64,000 nucleotides of DNA from Jacaranda mimosifolia (lineage: Eukaryota; Streptophyta; Magnoliopsida; Lamiales; Bignoniaceae). The DNA is taken from positions 20,102,501 to 20,166,500 of the forward strand of contig CM032133.1 of assembly GCA_018894105.1 (NCBI GenBank), in the 5' to 3' direction. The position numbers and the translations under genes were made by a program. Below the pieces are notes generated by a model, which ran no database searches, was not told the DNA's origin, and saw only the letters and a program-made list of their open reading frames with translations. This document shows positions 1-12,397 of this stretch, in pieces (the stretch's first letter is position 1; each line of letters begins with the position of its first letter).

Positions 1-1431
1 AATTTAAAATGAAAAATGCAATTGTTTGTAGCACTTTCAATGAAAAAATATATATACTTTTTCCATTTTTATATCTATATATATATATATCATATGTTAC
101 CTACTAATTTAATAATATATTTAATCCCATCATACATCCTTATTAAATAATTATTTTCTTTTCTATCTTTTCTAGATAATGGGATCCACTGCAAATTTAT
201 TAATATACTTTTTATCCCAATATAATTTGTTTGATGGAACATCAAGGAATTTCTGGGCTCCATAAAGAAGTAAACGATAATAATTAATATTATTACATTA
301 AAATATTTAATATTATTAAATTAAAATAATATTTTTAATCCATATTTTTTCAAAAAATTTACAATATTTAGTCACATTTTCATTTATCACACTTAAAACA
401 GTCGTAAGATGAAACTGTATTTGAAAATGGTGAAAATAGAGAATCAAAATGAAAAATACAACCAATCCAGCTCAATCATTTTCACATGTTCTATCTTGTT
501 ATATATAATTGATTTTGTTACCATCAATAAGATTCCTCACTATGTTATAAATGTATCAAAATAAAAAAGAAAAAGAAATAAAACTAAGTAAATATAAATT
601 AATTAATAATACACCAATATTTTGCAAAAGAGAAAATGAAAAATATTTATAAATATAGATATTATAAATATAACACAAGATATTTAATTTAGAAGAATAA
701 GATAAATAGTATTGAATACAATTTAATTATTGAAAAAAGGGAAACATAAGATATTTTATATGAATGTATATTTCATCAGAAATGTTCTTGATGTTGAATC
801 ATTTCTCCTAAATATTTTTGTTATTTGCCTTATATAATTTTTTGACAGAAATGTATTGTAAACTACTAACTTGTTAACTGTACTCACTTATTTGTTTATT
901 TATAATAATGAGGATCATGATGAAAGCTCCATTATTTTATAATAGCAAAATGGTGAGAAAAAGTAAATGTATGTAGTAAAATATATTTAACTTACCACAA
1001 AATTGGGACTTCAATTTTTTTTTTTTTTTAATTATCTTGGTTCATAACAATAAAAATCAATTTATAAACATTATAAAAACATGCATCTTTGGAAAGAATA
1101 AAAACTCATCACAATGGTCTCGAGAGGTGGAGAAAATAGAATATGAATATTTTTATATCATTAAATAGCGAATTTCATGTTTAGATTTCTTTTGTACAAA
1201 GTACCTTTAGAGATTAGATTAAGAAAATTCCCCAGTTCAGCTTAATTAAAACGTTTAATTATGAAATGATAGATAATTCATGGAGTAACATAATATAATT
1301 CTTAAATTAAATTTTACTAAATTTTATATTATTAGAAAATACTATGTATGAAACATTTGTATATGCACTATAGATATGGTGCAGAACATTTCAATTAAAT
1401 TATATCAAAAAATGCACCTATAATGAATGGT

Positions 1432-1432
1432 A

Positions 1433-1470
<38 letters not shown>

Positions 1471-1479
1471 ACGTACGTA
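1432..1479. repeat. Compound microsatellite (AT)n(GT)n(ACGT)n
   Basis: An alternating AT run ending at 1450 passes into ten GT units (1451-1470) and then ACGT units. This is alternating purine-pyrimidine over its full length and is probably length-polymorphic. Confidence 0.9.
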
Positions 1480-1856
1480 TTTTTGTGAATGTGTATAAAA
1501 AAATAAATTTGAGAATATAAATAAAAACATTAGAAGAAACTATTAGACAATATGATTAAAAGTTGGAAACATGATATATTAATATAGAGAGTTACAAAAA
1601 ATGATATATATATATATATATATATATACATGACATATATACATTGAGTATTTAACATAATTAGATAGGACTTACAAAAAATGAGTTAATATGGATTTTT
1701 TTACATTAATTTATTAAAATAGCTATTGACAGAGCATCATATATTGAGATATGTTTCACTGCAGAAATGATAAAAAATTAATTTATTCACATCATTGCTA
1801 CGTAAGATATTTAAAAATGTGAATGAATATTGAACATCATTTTACTATATATGTCA

Positions 1857-2656
1857 AATATATTATATTTCATAATATTTTGGATCAAAAATTTGATTGA
1901 TAGATCTATTTAATTTGAGTTTCTTGTTTGAGAAATAAAAATTTCATTGAATTTGATTCATTTATAAATGGAATAGTATATCTACTGTATTTATTTATTG
2001 AACGATCAATGGTATACTTTATGTGGTTGCTAATAGTTCGGAAGTTTACAAATTGCAATATGACTATATATGATTTTTAATTAAAAATTAATAATTTTTT
2101 AGGCATTAATAAATTATTTTATTCAAATATAATTTTTTTTGTTGCTTATGAAGCATGACAATAAAATTTTTATGATTTTATTGTGTTAAAATGAAAAAAA
2201 TTAAAAATAATATTATGATGCTATCTTTATCTTCAAATTAGCCTAAAGAGAATATACCATTCCCAAGTTAGAATTTAATTATGAATAAATTTTGACAGGG
2301 ATTGAATTTTATTTAGAATCGGACTCGACTAATTTAATATATTTAACCAATATACTAGTAATTTTTTATTTTGTATAATTATATTCTTTTTTTAGTACAG
2401 AATGTCATTCCATTAATAAATTTAGATGAATAAATTATTCTATCAAATAGGAAAAATAACTAATAATAATTGTATGATCTTATCATTATCAATTTTGAAT
2501 TCATGTATCTTTTCAAATTATTATGATAAGATTTTGTGTTAAATATAAAAAGTAATTAAAATTAATTTTATGATCCTATCCTTTATCGATTCCAAATTCA
2601 TGCGCTAAAGAAACAAAAAAATATTTATCATCTTCTATATATGGGTTCTAGTTTTA

Positions 2657-2698
<42 letters not shown>

Positions 2699-2815
2699 GT
2701 ACATATATATTAGATTTCATAATATTTTGGATCCAAAGTCTAATTATTAGATCTATTTAACTTGAGTTCATTGTTTGAGATATAAAAATTTCTATTAGAT
2801 TTGATTTAGGTTTAA
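1857..2815 (+). repeat. Diverged direct repeat pair, about 113 bp each
   Basis: Positions 1857-1970 and 2703-2815 align along their length. Shared features are a TTTCATAATATTTTGGATC block, an AGATCTATTTAA block, a TTGTTTGAGA block and a GATTTGATT block. The two copies are about 845 bp apart in the same orientation. No coding potential is seen; this looks like old local duplication or two fragments of one repeat family. Confidence 0.6.
2657..2698. repeat. Compound microsatellite (CT)n(AT)n
   Basis: A run of CT dinucleotides (about 2657-2682) continues directly into AT dinucleotides to 2698. Confidence 0.9.
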
Positions 2816-2882
2816 ATTACATTTTGAAATTCAATTTTGATAGGGATTGAATTTTTAGTAGAATAGTGCTTCTCTTCTTAAG

Positions 2883-3609
2883 TAGACTTGGCAAAATTCA
2901 ACCCATACATGTGGGTATCCAAAAAAATTGCGGGTAATTTTATCCGTACCCAATTTATCCGCCATCTTTTGGCTCAACCTGCGGATACCCATGAGTAACT
3001 CGTAAATAATTTTTTTATTTATATATATTATATTATATATACATATACATATAAATATATATTGTATATTTATATATATATTTACGTATAAATATTGTTA
3101 ATCTAAATATTAACTTTTGATTTCATAAATAAAAAATCTATAGTAAATTAAATTAAATTATATCCTAAAATAACTTGTTGTGCATATTCCTATAGATGCA
3201 ACATCTTCTTCCACAAGAACAACAATATTTGATTGATATTTAAATTTTCAATTCAAAAAACTTTTGGCATGTAATGAAATTTAAGTTTGAACTTTTAAAT
3301 GTGATGTACTTTAAATTTGGTAAATTTTGAAAACTACAATATTATTAATATGCTTTAGGTATTTGCTCAATTTAATATTTGAAATTTGTAGTCTTTTTTA
3401 TTTATTTATTTAGTTAATATTTGAGTAACATCATGCTTACCTTTAAATATTAAAAAAAAAAATTACAGATACCCACGGGTTACCCGTTATCCATTCTCAT
3501 GGGTAACAGGTCCCCTACCTTGTACCTAATAAAAAAGGGGTGGATAAATTTACTCAATCTATTGGTACCCGTTATTGGGTTAACCACAGGTACCCAATTG
3601 CCATGTCTA
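2883..3609. mobile_element. Non-autonomous hAT-type element with 8-bp target duplication
   Basis: The left end reads TAGACTTGGCAAAATT and the reverse complement of the right end reads TAGACATGGCAATTGGG, giving matching terminal inverted repeats. The 8-bp sequence TTCTTAAG lies immediately outside both ends (2875-2882 and 3610-3617), the target-site length of the hAT superfamily. The subterminal regions are full of GGGTACCC-like and GGGTAACCC-like motifs in both orientations. The element is 727 bp long and has no transposase; the short open frame across its right end is not a gene. The family assignment rests on target size and the TAGACATGGCAA terminus. Confidence 0.85.
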
Positions 3610-4221
3610 TTCTTAAGACATTGAACCAATATCCTACTAATTATTTTTATCCAACTTTAGTTTTTCTAATAGAGAATATAATGTCATTAACAAAATTTTA
3701 TGAAAATATCTTTACATCAAATAGGAAAAATACATAATAATAATCTTACAATCTGGTCATTATTGATTTTGAACTGATGCCTTGGAAAGAAAAAAAACAA
3801 TCTTTTCTTTTTAGAATTTATTATAAATCAATTTTATGATCTTGTTGAATTTATCAGATTGAATATTTGAATTCTTCAGTAATATGTTATTAAATATTTT
3901 TATCCAACTCTTTTTATAATAGACAATGAAATTAATAAAATTATTATAATAATATTCTGTATCAATTAGAAAAGATAATTAAAATTAGTTTTGTGTTTCT
4001 ATTCTTTAGTGGTTTTAAATGATGTGCCCAAGAAAAAAAAATTCTTTATCATCATATATATACATATCCATTCAAATTTGTGCGCGTAAAAAGGGAAAAG
4101 AATATTTTAAAATGAGATTTAATTATGAATTAAATTTATATATAATGTAACTTTAATTAATTTTTTAACTTTATTATTATAGATGTTTATTAATTTAGTA
4201 AGTATTTTAATGTGATTAAAA

Positions 4222-4470
4222 GTGAGATATGAGGAAAAAATGCACCGCCCCTATCCCTCCAACACCCCACCCCGCCAATCCCCCTGTCTCGGCCGAGAAA
4301 TGGTTCTCTCTAATTTGCTCCTCACTAAATTTTCTTCTCCATCGGAATTTTATGGTTTCTTCTCTCCGTCTATTTCAGCCACCTTCTGTGGTCAGTTCAG
4401 AGCCGGAGCCAGAGCCAGCGCTAGTTGGCTGTGTCAGTTCCGCAGTGCCCATTACCTTTACACCATATCA
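4222..4470 (+). other. GC-richer segment, candidate first exon of unknown gene
   Basis: Base composition changes abruptly from the AT-rich spacer to C-rich and pyrimidine-rich sequence. An ATG at about 4350 opens a frame with a run of Glu-Pro pairs. That frame reaches CATATCAG followed by GTATGTGTG (about 4470), which is a good splice donor. I do not recognise the protein and found no convincing continuation exon. It could be the 5' end of a captured gene fragment or of the Ulp1-like pseudogene downstream. Confidence 0.3.
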
Positions 4471-4754
4471 GGTATGTGTGAATATGGAATCCCACAGTTT
4501 TTTTTTTTAAATTTTATAGAGTATCATATCAATGGATCATGTTTTAGTTTGAATACCCATGTATTTAGAATATTCAGCAAAATTAAGATTCATGGATTCA
4601 AAAAAAATTCACATATCAAAACAGATTTTATCTTCTCATCCAGTAAAAAGGACCCACATCCAAGGCAATTTCTCTTATGATTATCTGATTAAGAAGACCA
4701 CACCCAAACAAATTCTTTCATGATTAGGAAACCCACACTTTAAATACATTATAT

Positions 4755-4885
4755 TCTGCCTACAACTGAAGCACATCAGTAGGAAAAAACTGCCACATTA
4801 TTCTGCAGAAGCACGTCTGTAGGAAAAAACTGCCACATTATATTCTGCCTACGGCCGAATAAAGCACAACAGTAGGAAAAAAACT
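4755..4885 (+). repeat. Short tandem repeat, three imperfect copies of about 40 bp
   Basis: The motif with AGCACATCAGTAGGAAAAAA and ACTGCCACATTATTCTGC recurs three times in tandem with small insertions. The copies start near 4770, 4808 and 4860. It lies just upstream of the Ulp1/MULE-like remains and could be part of an element's subterminal region, but I found no inverted partner. Confidence 0.6.
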
Positions 4886-6657
4886 TCTCCAAGTGAAATC
4901 CTTGCCTATAAGAAGTGATAAAGAGCCACGGCATTGTGAAGAATTTGGTAATCAATCTCAAGAATTTATTTCTCTTGAAAAATTGTTTCTCATTTGTGAA
5001 TTTAGGTACTTATTCTCAGTTGGTATTTGTGTTTGTGTATATTTGATTTGTGTTTTTCTTGCTTTGAAGTAATTATTATGTGGCAAGATGACATATTTAT
5101 TCATTTTAATGTGAAAGACATGTAATATAGGGTAGAAAAGAAGGTATTTGTGTTCTGCATTGTGTGTGTGTGTGTGTATTTGTTTCTTGTTTTTTACTCA
5201 CTTATTGATGTCTTAAACATCACGATTGTTTGTTCCCAATTCAGCTAGTTGTCATATTACAGAGGCAATATATCATCAGTTATTATGAAAAAAACTCATT
5301 GAATTCAGGGTGAAAAAATTAGTTTGTTGATAAAAAATTCTTATATTAGAAATTTGAGTGTGCATTAGATTACATAGGAGAAACATGTTAACTGTTTGGC
5401 ATTTAGTTTGGTTGTCTGGAATAACAAAAAGAGATTGGTTCTTAGTGCTTTTAATTCCATTGCACAACAGATTTTAGGCTCATTTTCATTTTCTAAAGAA
5501 AAAAAATAAAAATCATACTTAGATTAGCATTATAGTCTGGTAAATGTTGTGCTCACCGTGTTCATTTATGCAGTTTCATAAATATATCAAGTATTGTTCA
5601 ATCATATTGATCTAACTATTTTATTTCCCTTATTTATTTTGTCAATCACAACAACATGACAGGTTAATCTGGACGAAAGAGAAAACTTCATCCAGATCCA
5701 TATGTCGGGAGTGAATCCCATACCTCATCAAGGTGGAATGCTCCATCCTTACTAGAGTCAGTAACCAGGAGCTCTATTTTCACTATGTCATCGCCTATCT
5801 TAGGTGCAACAATTGGAGGTCATAAAATTGATTCTAGGTTATGATTGGCTCAACGACCACGAGACAAAGCAAGAAATTGTGCTCTACCACGCATGCGATT
5901 GATGGCATGATTCAGAATGAAACTTCAGTAAAACATGACGTACATTTCTCAATTCATATTGTACTCCCTTCCATTTTTAGGTTATGCAAAAATAACGAAG
6001 CTAACCTAATATTTATTATCTTTTTCAGGTTAAGTGTGATATAAAATGTCCTAATGTGGATGACGAGGAGCCGTGTAATGATGACTATGAAGATTTCACC
6101 AGTTCAAAGGTTATACAATATACATGCAACTTTTATCATTTATATAGCAAGCTATTGTCGCACTTTGGGTCCTCTAATTTATTAAGCTATTCCATTTATA
6201 TTCTATTTTCAAATGTCATGCATGTGTTTATTATTCAAATGGAATAAATAATTTAATATCGAATCTTTTCATCATGTTTTATATATCTTATTTGCGAGTA
6301 GAATAAACAACAAGGTTAGAGCCACATATTATCAGTATATCTCTATTATTCAGAAAAAATATTTAATAAGCTATATATTATATTTATTAAATTCTTTTTG
6401 ATAGTTAAATGAAATTTGATCCAAATTGGTTTTCAATTCATCGTGTGTTTGAGGGGTATCGATTTTGTTTATGGTAGAAATGTTCATTTTGATAATAAAT
6501 TTTGTACTCATGTATCTGTTTAATCAGTCAACTGTATGTGGAGAAAAATCCTATCATTATACTTTCGTGTGCGTGATTTATCAACCTATATGTTGAATAG
6601 CTTCACATATGCGTGACTCTATAAATTTTTTAATTTTTTGAGGTTTTTGTTTTCTAG
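4886..6657. other. Spacer with possible decayed 5' exons
   Basis: Mostly AT-rich, with a (GT)n run near 5160-5178. A short acidic frame at about 6028-6110, preceded by a TTTTTCAG-type acceptor, may be a decayed 5' exon of the following Ulp1-like pseudogene. I cannot identify it independently. Confidence 0.35.
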
Positions 6658-9148
6658 GTTAGGCCATTAGATCATAGAACATCGCTCCCAAAGTTGCTTG
6701 AAATAAATGCTGGTTTGACAACATATCAAAAGATTACTGTAAAGAAAATTGGATTTGAATCAATGTTGATGTTGCGAATAAAAAATGTGGACAGCACTCT
6801 TGTTAATCAATTGGTTGAGTGTGTTGATCCCATCATCCGTGTTATGAAGATACAACATTATGAAGTAAAGATTACAACAGATATTGTTCATAAATGTTTA
6901 GGGGTACCTTCATTAGGGAAATCATGCCCACGATTGCAGGACAAGGTTTGATCAAGTATGGGCATTTATTTGAAGGAGTTAAGCCCATAAAGGATGTTGG
7001 AGGCTTGACCACTTACATGAAGACATATCATGCAAATGGTGTGGACTTCATGGTTTACTATATGATGTTACTATTTTCAACAGTGTTCTTTCCCTGGTTC
7101 TCGGAATAAGTTGAACTTGGAGCACTTAGATTTGATTGTTGATATTGATAATCTACACAAATACATTTGGGCAGAATTTTTAATCGAGTCATTGATGGAT
7201 GGGATGTACAGAAGGCGATTTAAAAAGCAAACATACATGACAGGTTGTGTTTTATTGCTAGAGGTGAGCTATTTAAAAGTTAGTTGAAATGAAATTTCAC
7301 TTTTGGTATGTTTCTGTGACTTGCTTTTACTAATATGTTATGTTTATTTTTTCAGATTTTAATAGTTAGCATATTGTTTGAACGACAACCTACATGGAGC
7401 AAATATGTGAAGTCGGATCAATCTTTTATCAAGCAATTAAGTCAAGGACAGACACAAGAACTCATAAGAGAATTTATAGGAAAGGGAGGCATTGGGAATC
7501 CAAAGGTATGGGATGGTTATACTATCAACAATCCTATGGAAACGAATGCATCTAATGTGAAAGGCTCTATAAACAAATAGTGTCTTGCTTATGAGATTAG
7601 CAATCCACCATATGTACATCAAAGTAACAGTAATAAAGCTAAAGAAGCTGCCAAATTTCATGATTTTGGTTTGGATGTTCAACCTTTAAGGCACAACAGA
7701 TTCATTTCAGAGCAGTTCTCCATGCTTAATAAATGATTAACCTTGGTGGAGACGGAGCTAAGTCACATGGTAGATATACCAAATGAGACTTCAATGGATA
7801 CCTTTTTTGCTGAGATGAAGCCTTTAGTATCCCATATGAAGACATTTAAGACATAGTTTCCTTCACTTATAGAATGGACATTGAGAGAAAATTGCAAGTA
7901 ATATTGCCAGAAATTTTCACCAAGTACATAGTCTTAATGTGCAAAGCTCCTCTTGCACCTGAAGACCAAAACATGGAGGTAGCTTTTGAAGGTGCTGTGC
8001 ACAAGACACCCCAGTCAAAATCTCAGAGTGTCCATCAATCTCCATTGATGCCACGTTCACTAAATTTCACCAACTCTCCTATTGCCGAGTCAAAGGAGAT
8101 TCCTGAGGATTGCAAGATGAGTTCTCCATCCAATGAAAAGATGATGGATTTAGAACAATCACATTTTAGACCAATCCCTATTGATAAAACACTAGATTTT
8201 TTATTCAACTCGAATTTAGACTAGAGGTATGCATTTAGTTTTGTAACTAATTACATTATTTGTCAAATTTTAATGCTATAATATATTAAAATTTGCCTTG
8301 CATGTGGTTTAGTTAGCTAGTTGTGTGGTTTGATGATTGGCAACTTACAAGGGGCCAAATTTCATGCTTGAAGCCAAAACAGTTAATTTTGAGTTGTGTA
8401 AGTATTCTAATTTTCAGTTGATAAATTCACGGTGTATATGACATTATTTGTTGTTTTAATAATTTAAACCCACAAGGAAATTTTGCAGGTAATAGATTGT
8501 GTAGCTTACGTTTGTTGGGTTGGTTCAAATTCTATTTCGAAAGAGCCCAGCCATTGGATATTCCCAGCACAAGTTGGGGTATGTGTTTTTTGCGCACCTA
8601 AATAATATCATTTCAATTACATTGATTTGCTACATATTTACGCTTCTATGTTAAATTATTATATAATTGATGGATATAATATTTTTGGACTATAGTTATT
8701 AGTTCAAGAAGGTCGCTTTTCTAACGATGAAATTAGCAAGGTGGTATTTGGTCCAAATCGCTGCTTCTTGCGAAATGCAAGTAAATGCAAGTCAATCACT
8801 ATCCCCATGTTTGATAAGACATTGAAGCATTGGTTTCTATCAAGGATCAATTTGGATCATCACAATATTTTGATTCTTGATTCCCTTCATGGTGTGGGTT
8901 CGAAGACGCAAAGGGAACAATTAGTCAGGGAGATGGTGTTACTATTTACCATGCACTGAAAAATAGATATTGTAATTGTTAAACATCTTGTAATGTCATT
9001 TACATTAATAACATATTATTTTCCTATTTATAGGTGTCCTGGCTGGAGATGATACTATCAAAATGGAGTGACAAAGGGATCAATGTGGCAGGGTGGTCTA
9101 CTTCTTTTCTTTAGAATGGGTCGAATGAATGCCACGACAACCTAATGG
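6658..9148 (+). pseudogene. Ulp1/C48 SUMO-protease-like pseudogene, probably transposon-borne
   Basis: The reconstructed exons read like the plant transposon-associated Ulp1 proteins. The first part (about 6658-7260) has the N-terminal pattern with a GF..ML block, an LV....D block, TTDIVHKCLGVPS and a hydrophobic FMVYYMMLLFSTVFFP segment. The C48 peptidase part follows in three exons, about 8300-8400, 8490-8579 and 8698-8935, joined by good GT-AG introns. The catalytic His lies in KHWFLSRI (codon 8828) and the Asp in ILILDSL (codon 8879). The final exon (about 9035-9148) has the NGSNEC block with the Cys codon at 9130, but the Gln that normally precedes NG is a TAG stop (9112-9114). Frameshifts also occur in the N-terminal part (about 6940-7110). 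In intact members the triad cleaves SUMO-like conjugates. Here the stop removes the active-site Cys, so this is a relic. Confidence 0.75.
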
Positions 9149-9703
9149 GTAAGCTGTTAGTAATATATTTCACAACTAACTTAACTTTTTAGTTTCTATT
9201 TTTACATGTTGTATGGGTTTAATCAATGATCTGCTGTTTTTGACATATGATATGGTACATACTAGAACATTTTACTGGTTGACTTAATATATAGAAGACC
9301 AAATACAAACTTTTCTACGTATAGCTTATTTTGCCTTGTAAGTATTACTGTGCTGACACTATTTATGTAACAATGTTTATGTAACAGCTATGATTGTGGC
9401 CTTTATGTCTGCTTATTTATGTTATTTCAACGTACATGCATACATCCCTTAACTAAGGTAAATTAACATATAGTAAAATCCCGCGTTCACTAAAGTCAAA
9501 TTTTCAAATTAATGTATTACTCTTGACATAGGGAGAATCTATTGAGGCATGAAAGAAGTTAATGCTTAAGCTATACGACTGCGATCATAATGCTATGGTG
9601 TTCAGGTTTTGGATTGGTCTTATAGATTTATATCTAGCAAGTAATTTGTATTTATTTATTTATTTATTTTTTTACTTAATATGTTTCTTGCTAACTATTT
9701 CAG

Positions 9704-10103
9704 GAGCACAATACAGTTTGAAGTAGTTTACAAAAATAGAGAATTTGTTATTGAGAAATAGCAAAGTGCATAGGTAACGCTAGAAAACTTGATGGAATCC
9801 ATAATTTCTGAAATTAGTGCTGACGCTGAGATTGAAGATAGAGAAAAGCTAATGTTGCATGGGGTTAAACCAATAGACCAAGCATTATTCACCATATACA
9901 ATGAAAATGACCTTAGGGCCATTATTGATATGTATGAGGCAGTATTTCATGACAGTGTTAGTCTTAAATTAACAAGGGCCACAGAAACATATTGCAAAAA
10001 GAATCTTCATATTCAAGCAAATGCAGCACATGAGAAGTCCACCCAGTTGGAAAATGAGGAATGCAATCAAGACAAGCCGTTAATCAATCTTTCTGAAAAC
10101 TAG
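9704..10103 (+). pseudogene. Mutator-like transposase N-terminal fragment
   Basis: After a CTATTTCAG acceptor the frame gives STIQFEVVYKNREFV, then two stop codons. It then stays open to 10103 through a segment containing LMLHGVKPIDQALFTIYNEN, DLRAIIDMYEA and VSLKL. This order (IxFxVxYxxxFV, a hydrophobic L-x-Y block, a D-L-xxM block and a short beta strand) is the usual N-terminal domain of plant MULE transposases. No zinc finger, DDE core or SWIM domain follows. Its position directly after a Ulp1-like sequence fits the KI (Kaonashi) MULE class, which pairs these two modules. I am moderately sure of the assignment; an alternative is an unrelated expressed fragment. Confidence 0.5.
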
Positions 10104-10560
10104 AATAGAGTTTTTTAGTAGATCATTTGTGAAAGCCCATGGAACTTTTCTTTCTATGTTTATCGTACAAATAATTGATATTTTCTGGTTCGGTTTGCTA
10201 CAGTGGGCTCATGATCTTTTTTTATATTTTCAATTTTATTAAATTTTCTTGATCTTTTTGTGGTAGGAAATATTGGTTGAAAAAGTTGATTAAATGTAGG
10301 TTGATATTTTCAGTTATATTAAATTTTATTTGACCTTCTCTACCATAGCAGTACCATCATTATTTTATTTGATCTTCTCCACTAAAGCATTTGGTATATG
10401 CTGTAACTTGTAGATACATAATGTATGTAAGGCTTGTCCAAACGTCATTGCACTTTCGGAATGGATTCTGGGATGTAGAGAAATAGGTCTGTCCTAACCA
10501 GTCTGAGAAGTTGAAATAATGATAAATGCAGTAACATTTTTAGTAATAGAGATAGGTTTA
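10104..10560. other. Spacer between MULE fragment and TM9SF pseudogene
   Basis: AT-rich, with several TGATCTT-type repeats near 10210-10390. No gene or element end was recognised. The right border of the MULE remnant was looked for here and not found. Confidence 0.5.
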
Positions 10561-10564
10561 TCCT

Positions 10565-12397
10565 GACTACTATTACTTTAAATACCACAAGCCAGATAAA
10601 ATCTAGAATGTTGAGGATAATCTGGGAGAGGTTCTCACTTCTCCAAGGTGACTGTATTGAGAATCTAATTTATACCGTAAGCATCCATTATGAGTTTGTG
10701 GCTCAAGGAGAAGCTCTGACAGTTCATTTCTTTATTTCCCTTTGTTATATTTCTTTTTCTTATATGGGCCTTTTGATGGGTTAAAACTAGTTTCACACAA
10801 GGGATGAGAAGTCTTGCACAGTGGCTTGCAGAGTTACTCTTGATGACCAAACTGCAAAAGATTTTAAGGAAAAGATTAATGATGAGAACAGAGTCAACAT
10901 GTAAGCGCTGGGTGAAGTTTGCCTCCATTTTCTTTGTGTTGTAATCCTTCTTCTTAAATTGTTACATATCTTACATTTGCTGATTTCCTTGTTGCACTTG
11001 TATGTATGGATGGTACGATGTATGGGATTGCTTTTAAATGATTCTTTATAGATGATGACATCTGAAAACGCAGAAAAAATTCTAGTTAACCTCCCAGTAG
11101 TTGTACTTAGGCAAAGCATAGATGGAAGCTCATCAACAACTTATGAGCATCGTTTTTGTGTTGGGTTCAAGGGGAATATGATGGGATTAATCAGAGTCTT
11201 TTCTTTCTTGTTTGGAAGATTTTATATATATGTAATTGTTTTAATAATGTACTTCTTTTTCTAGAGCAAAGAGGAGAAATATTTTATTCATAACCACTTA
11301 AGCATCAGAGTAATGCATCATAGAGATTCCAAAACTAATTCTGCTCTAATTGTTGGGTTTCAAGTTTCACCAGCCAAGTAGGGTTGCTTTCTGTAATTAG
11401 ACTTGCAGTGATATCCTCCTTTGCTGACTTTTATTGACAATAGGGCTCTCAAAAGTTGTCATTATAAATTTGTTTGAGATGGCAAAATGGAGGAGACAAT
11501 CTTTTTATATGAAAGGCTCGAGGTTTCAGATTTTGGCTACTAATAGAGTTGTTTTTGCTGACTTTTATTTGGTTTTCATTTAAATATGTTCCAACAGCAT
11601 TAACCATGAGTACAATCAGTGGGATGAGAAGAACCTTAATGTGGCAACATGCAACCAGAACACAAAAAATATGATTCACGGAGCACTATTCCACAAGAAG
11701 TGGATAAAGATAAAGAGATAATATTTAGTTATGATGTTATTTTCAAGGTAAATCCTTCTGTATCCAAGATTTTACTTATCTTTGCTGGGATATTTTGTTG
11801 GTTCTACAACAGTAATAATATAGTCTCTGTTGCAGGAAAGTGATATTAAGTGGGCTTCAAGGTGGGATACATATCTCCTCATGAATGATGATCAACTTCA
11901 CTGGTTTTCAATAATCAATAAGATTCTAAGACAGGTACCTCAACAGCCCGGTACACGAAACCAATATTTTCCATACTTATTGGAGGCATTCTTCTATTTC
12001 ACGCTATTTTCATCGAATTGTTCTTCATCTTGACTTCCATCTAGCTGAACCAGTTCTATTACATATTTAGCTTTGTCTTCATATTTTTACGTATCTTGGT
12101 AGTCGCATCGTAGAGGTAACAATTGTTCTATGCTATTTCCAGTTGTGAAGTGAAGATTATCATTGGTGGCGGGGAGCTTACCTGACGGACAGTTCCTCTG
12201 TTTTATACCTTTTCCTGTACTAAACTTTCCACTTCTTCACCAAGGTGGAAATCCCTAAGTTGGTTTCAAGCATTTTGTAGTTTCGGTATATGCTCATTAC
12301 ATCATATGCTTTCTTTATGTTGATGGGAACAATTGTTTTATATGCTTGCTTCTAGTTTGTTCGCCGCTAGATATATTCTTCTGTGAAAATCAACTAA
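10565..12397 (+). pseudogene. TM9SF (EMP70) pseudogene, upstream exons plus copy A of the duplicated 3' half
   Basis: TM9SF proteins are nine-pass endomembrane (Golgi/endosome) proteins. A probable exon ends at 10676 with the LGEVL...GD block. The next (10791-10902) has SCTVACRVTLDDQTAKDF. A third (about 11052-11180) has TTYEHRFCVGFKGN. Exon 11265-11377 has SKEEKYFIHNHLS, about 11599-11747 has VDKDKEIIFSYDV, and 11836 onward has [15 protein letters not shown]. After WFSIINK the coding sequence jumps without an intron to IPRQ and the C-terminal membrane region, and ends VKIN-stop at 12397. The roughly 200-residue middle of the family, holding most of the central membrane helices, is missing. 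Further lesions are a one-base loss after MIHG, a frameshift at the PWYMN block and a TAG in place of Trp in SIWLNQ. The C-terminus keeps the KxE/D-like tail position. Confidence 0.85.

Larger units (their letters stand above)
1..2874. other. AT-rich intergenic spacer
   Basis: I see no gene in this stretch. It is very AT-rich, with stops in all frames, scattered (AT)n runs (about 73-92 and 1608-1629), poly-T at 1015-1029, and the microsatellites and direct repeat listed separately. Confidence 0.7.
2340..4030 (+). repeat. Diverged repeats flanking the hAT element
   Basis: The segments about 2340-2515, 2520-2610, 3620-3785 and 3880-4030 resemble one another. Each tends to end with a block like ATGATC-TATC-TTATCGATTTTGAATTCATG preceded by an AAATAGGAAAAATAA-like block. 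The hAT element at 2883-3609 sits within this series. Divergence is high, and I judged the match by eye only. Confidence 0.4.

Noticed and set aside
3540..3737. 65-codon open frame
   Set aside because: It crosses the right terminus and target duplication of the hAT element, so it is a chance frame.
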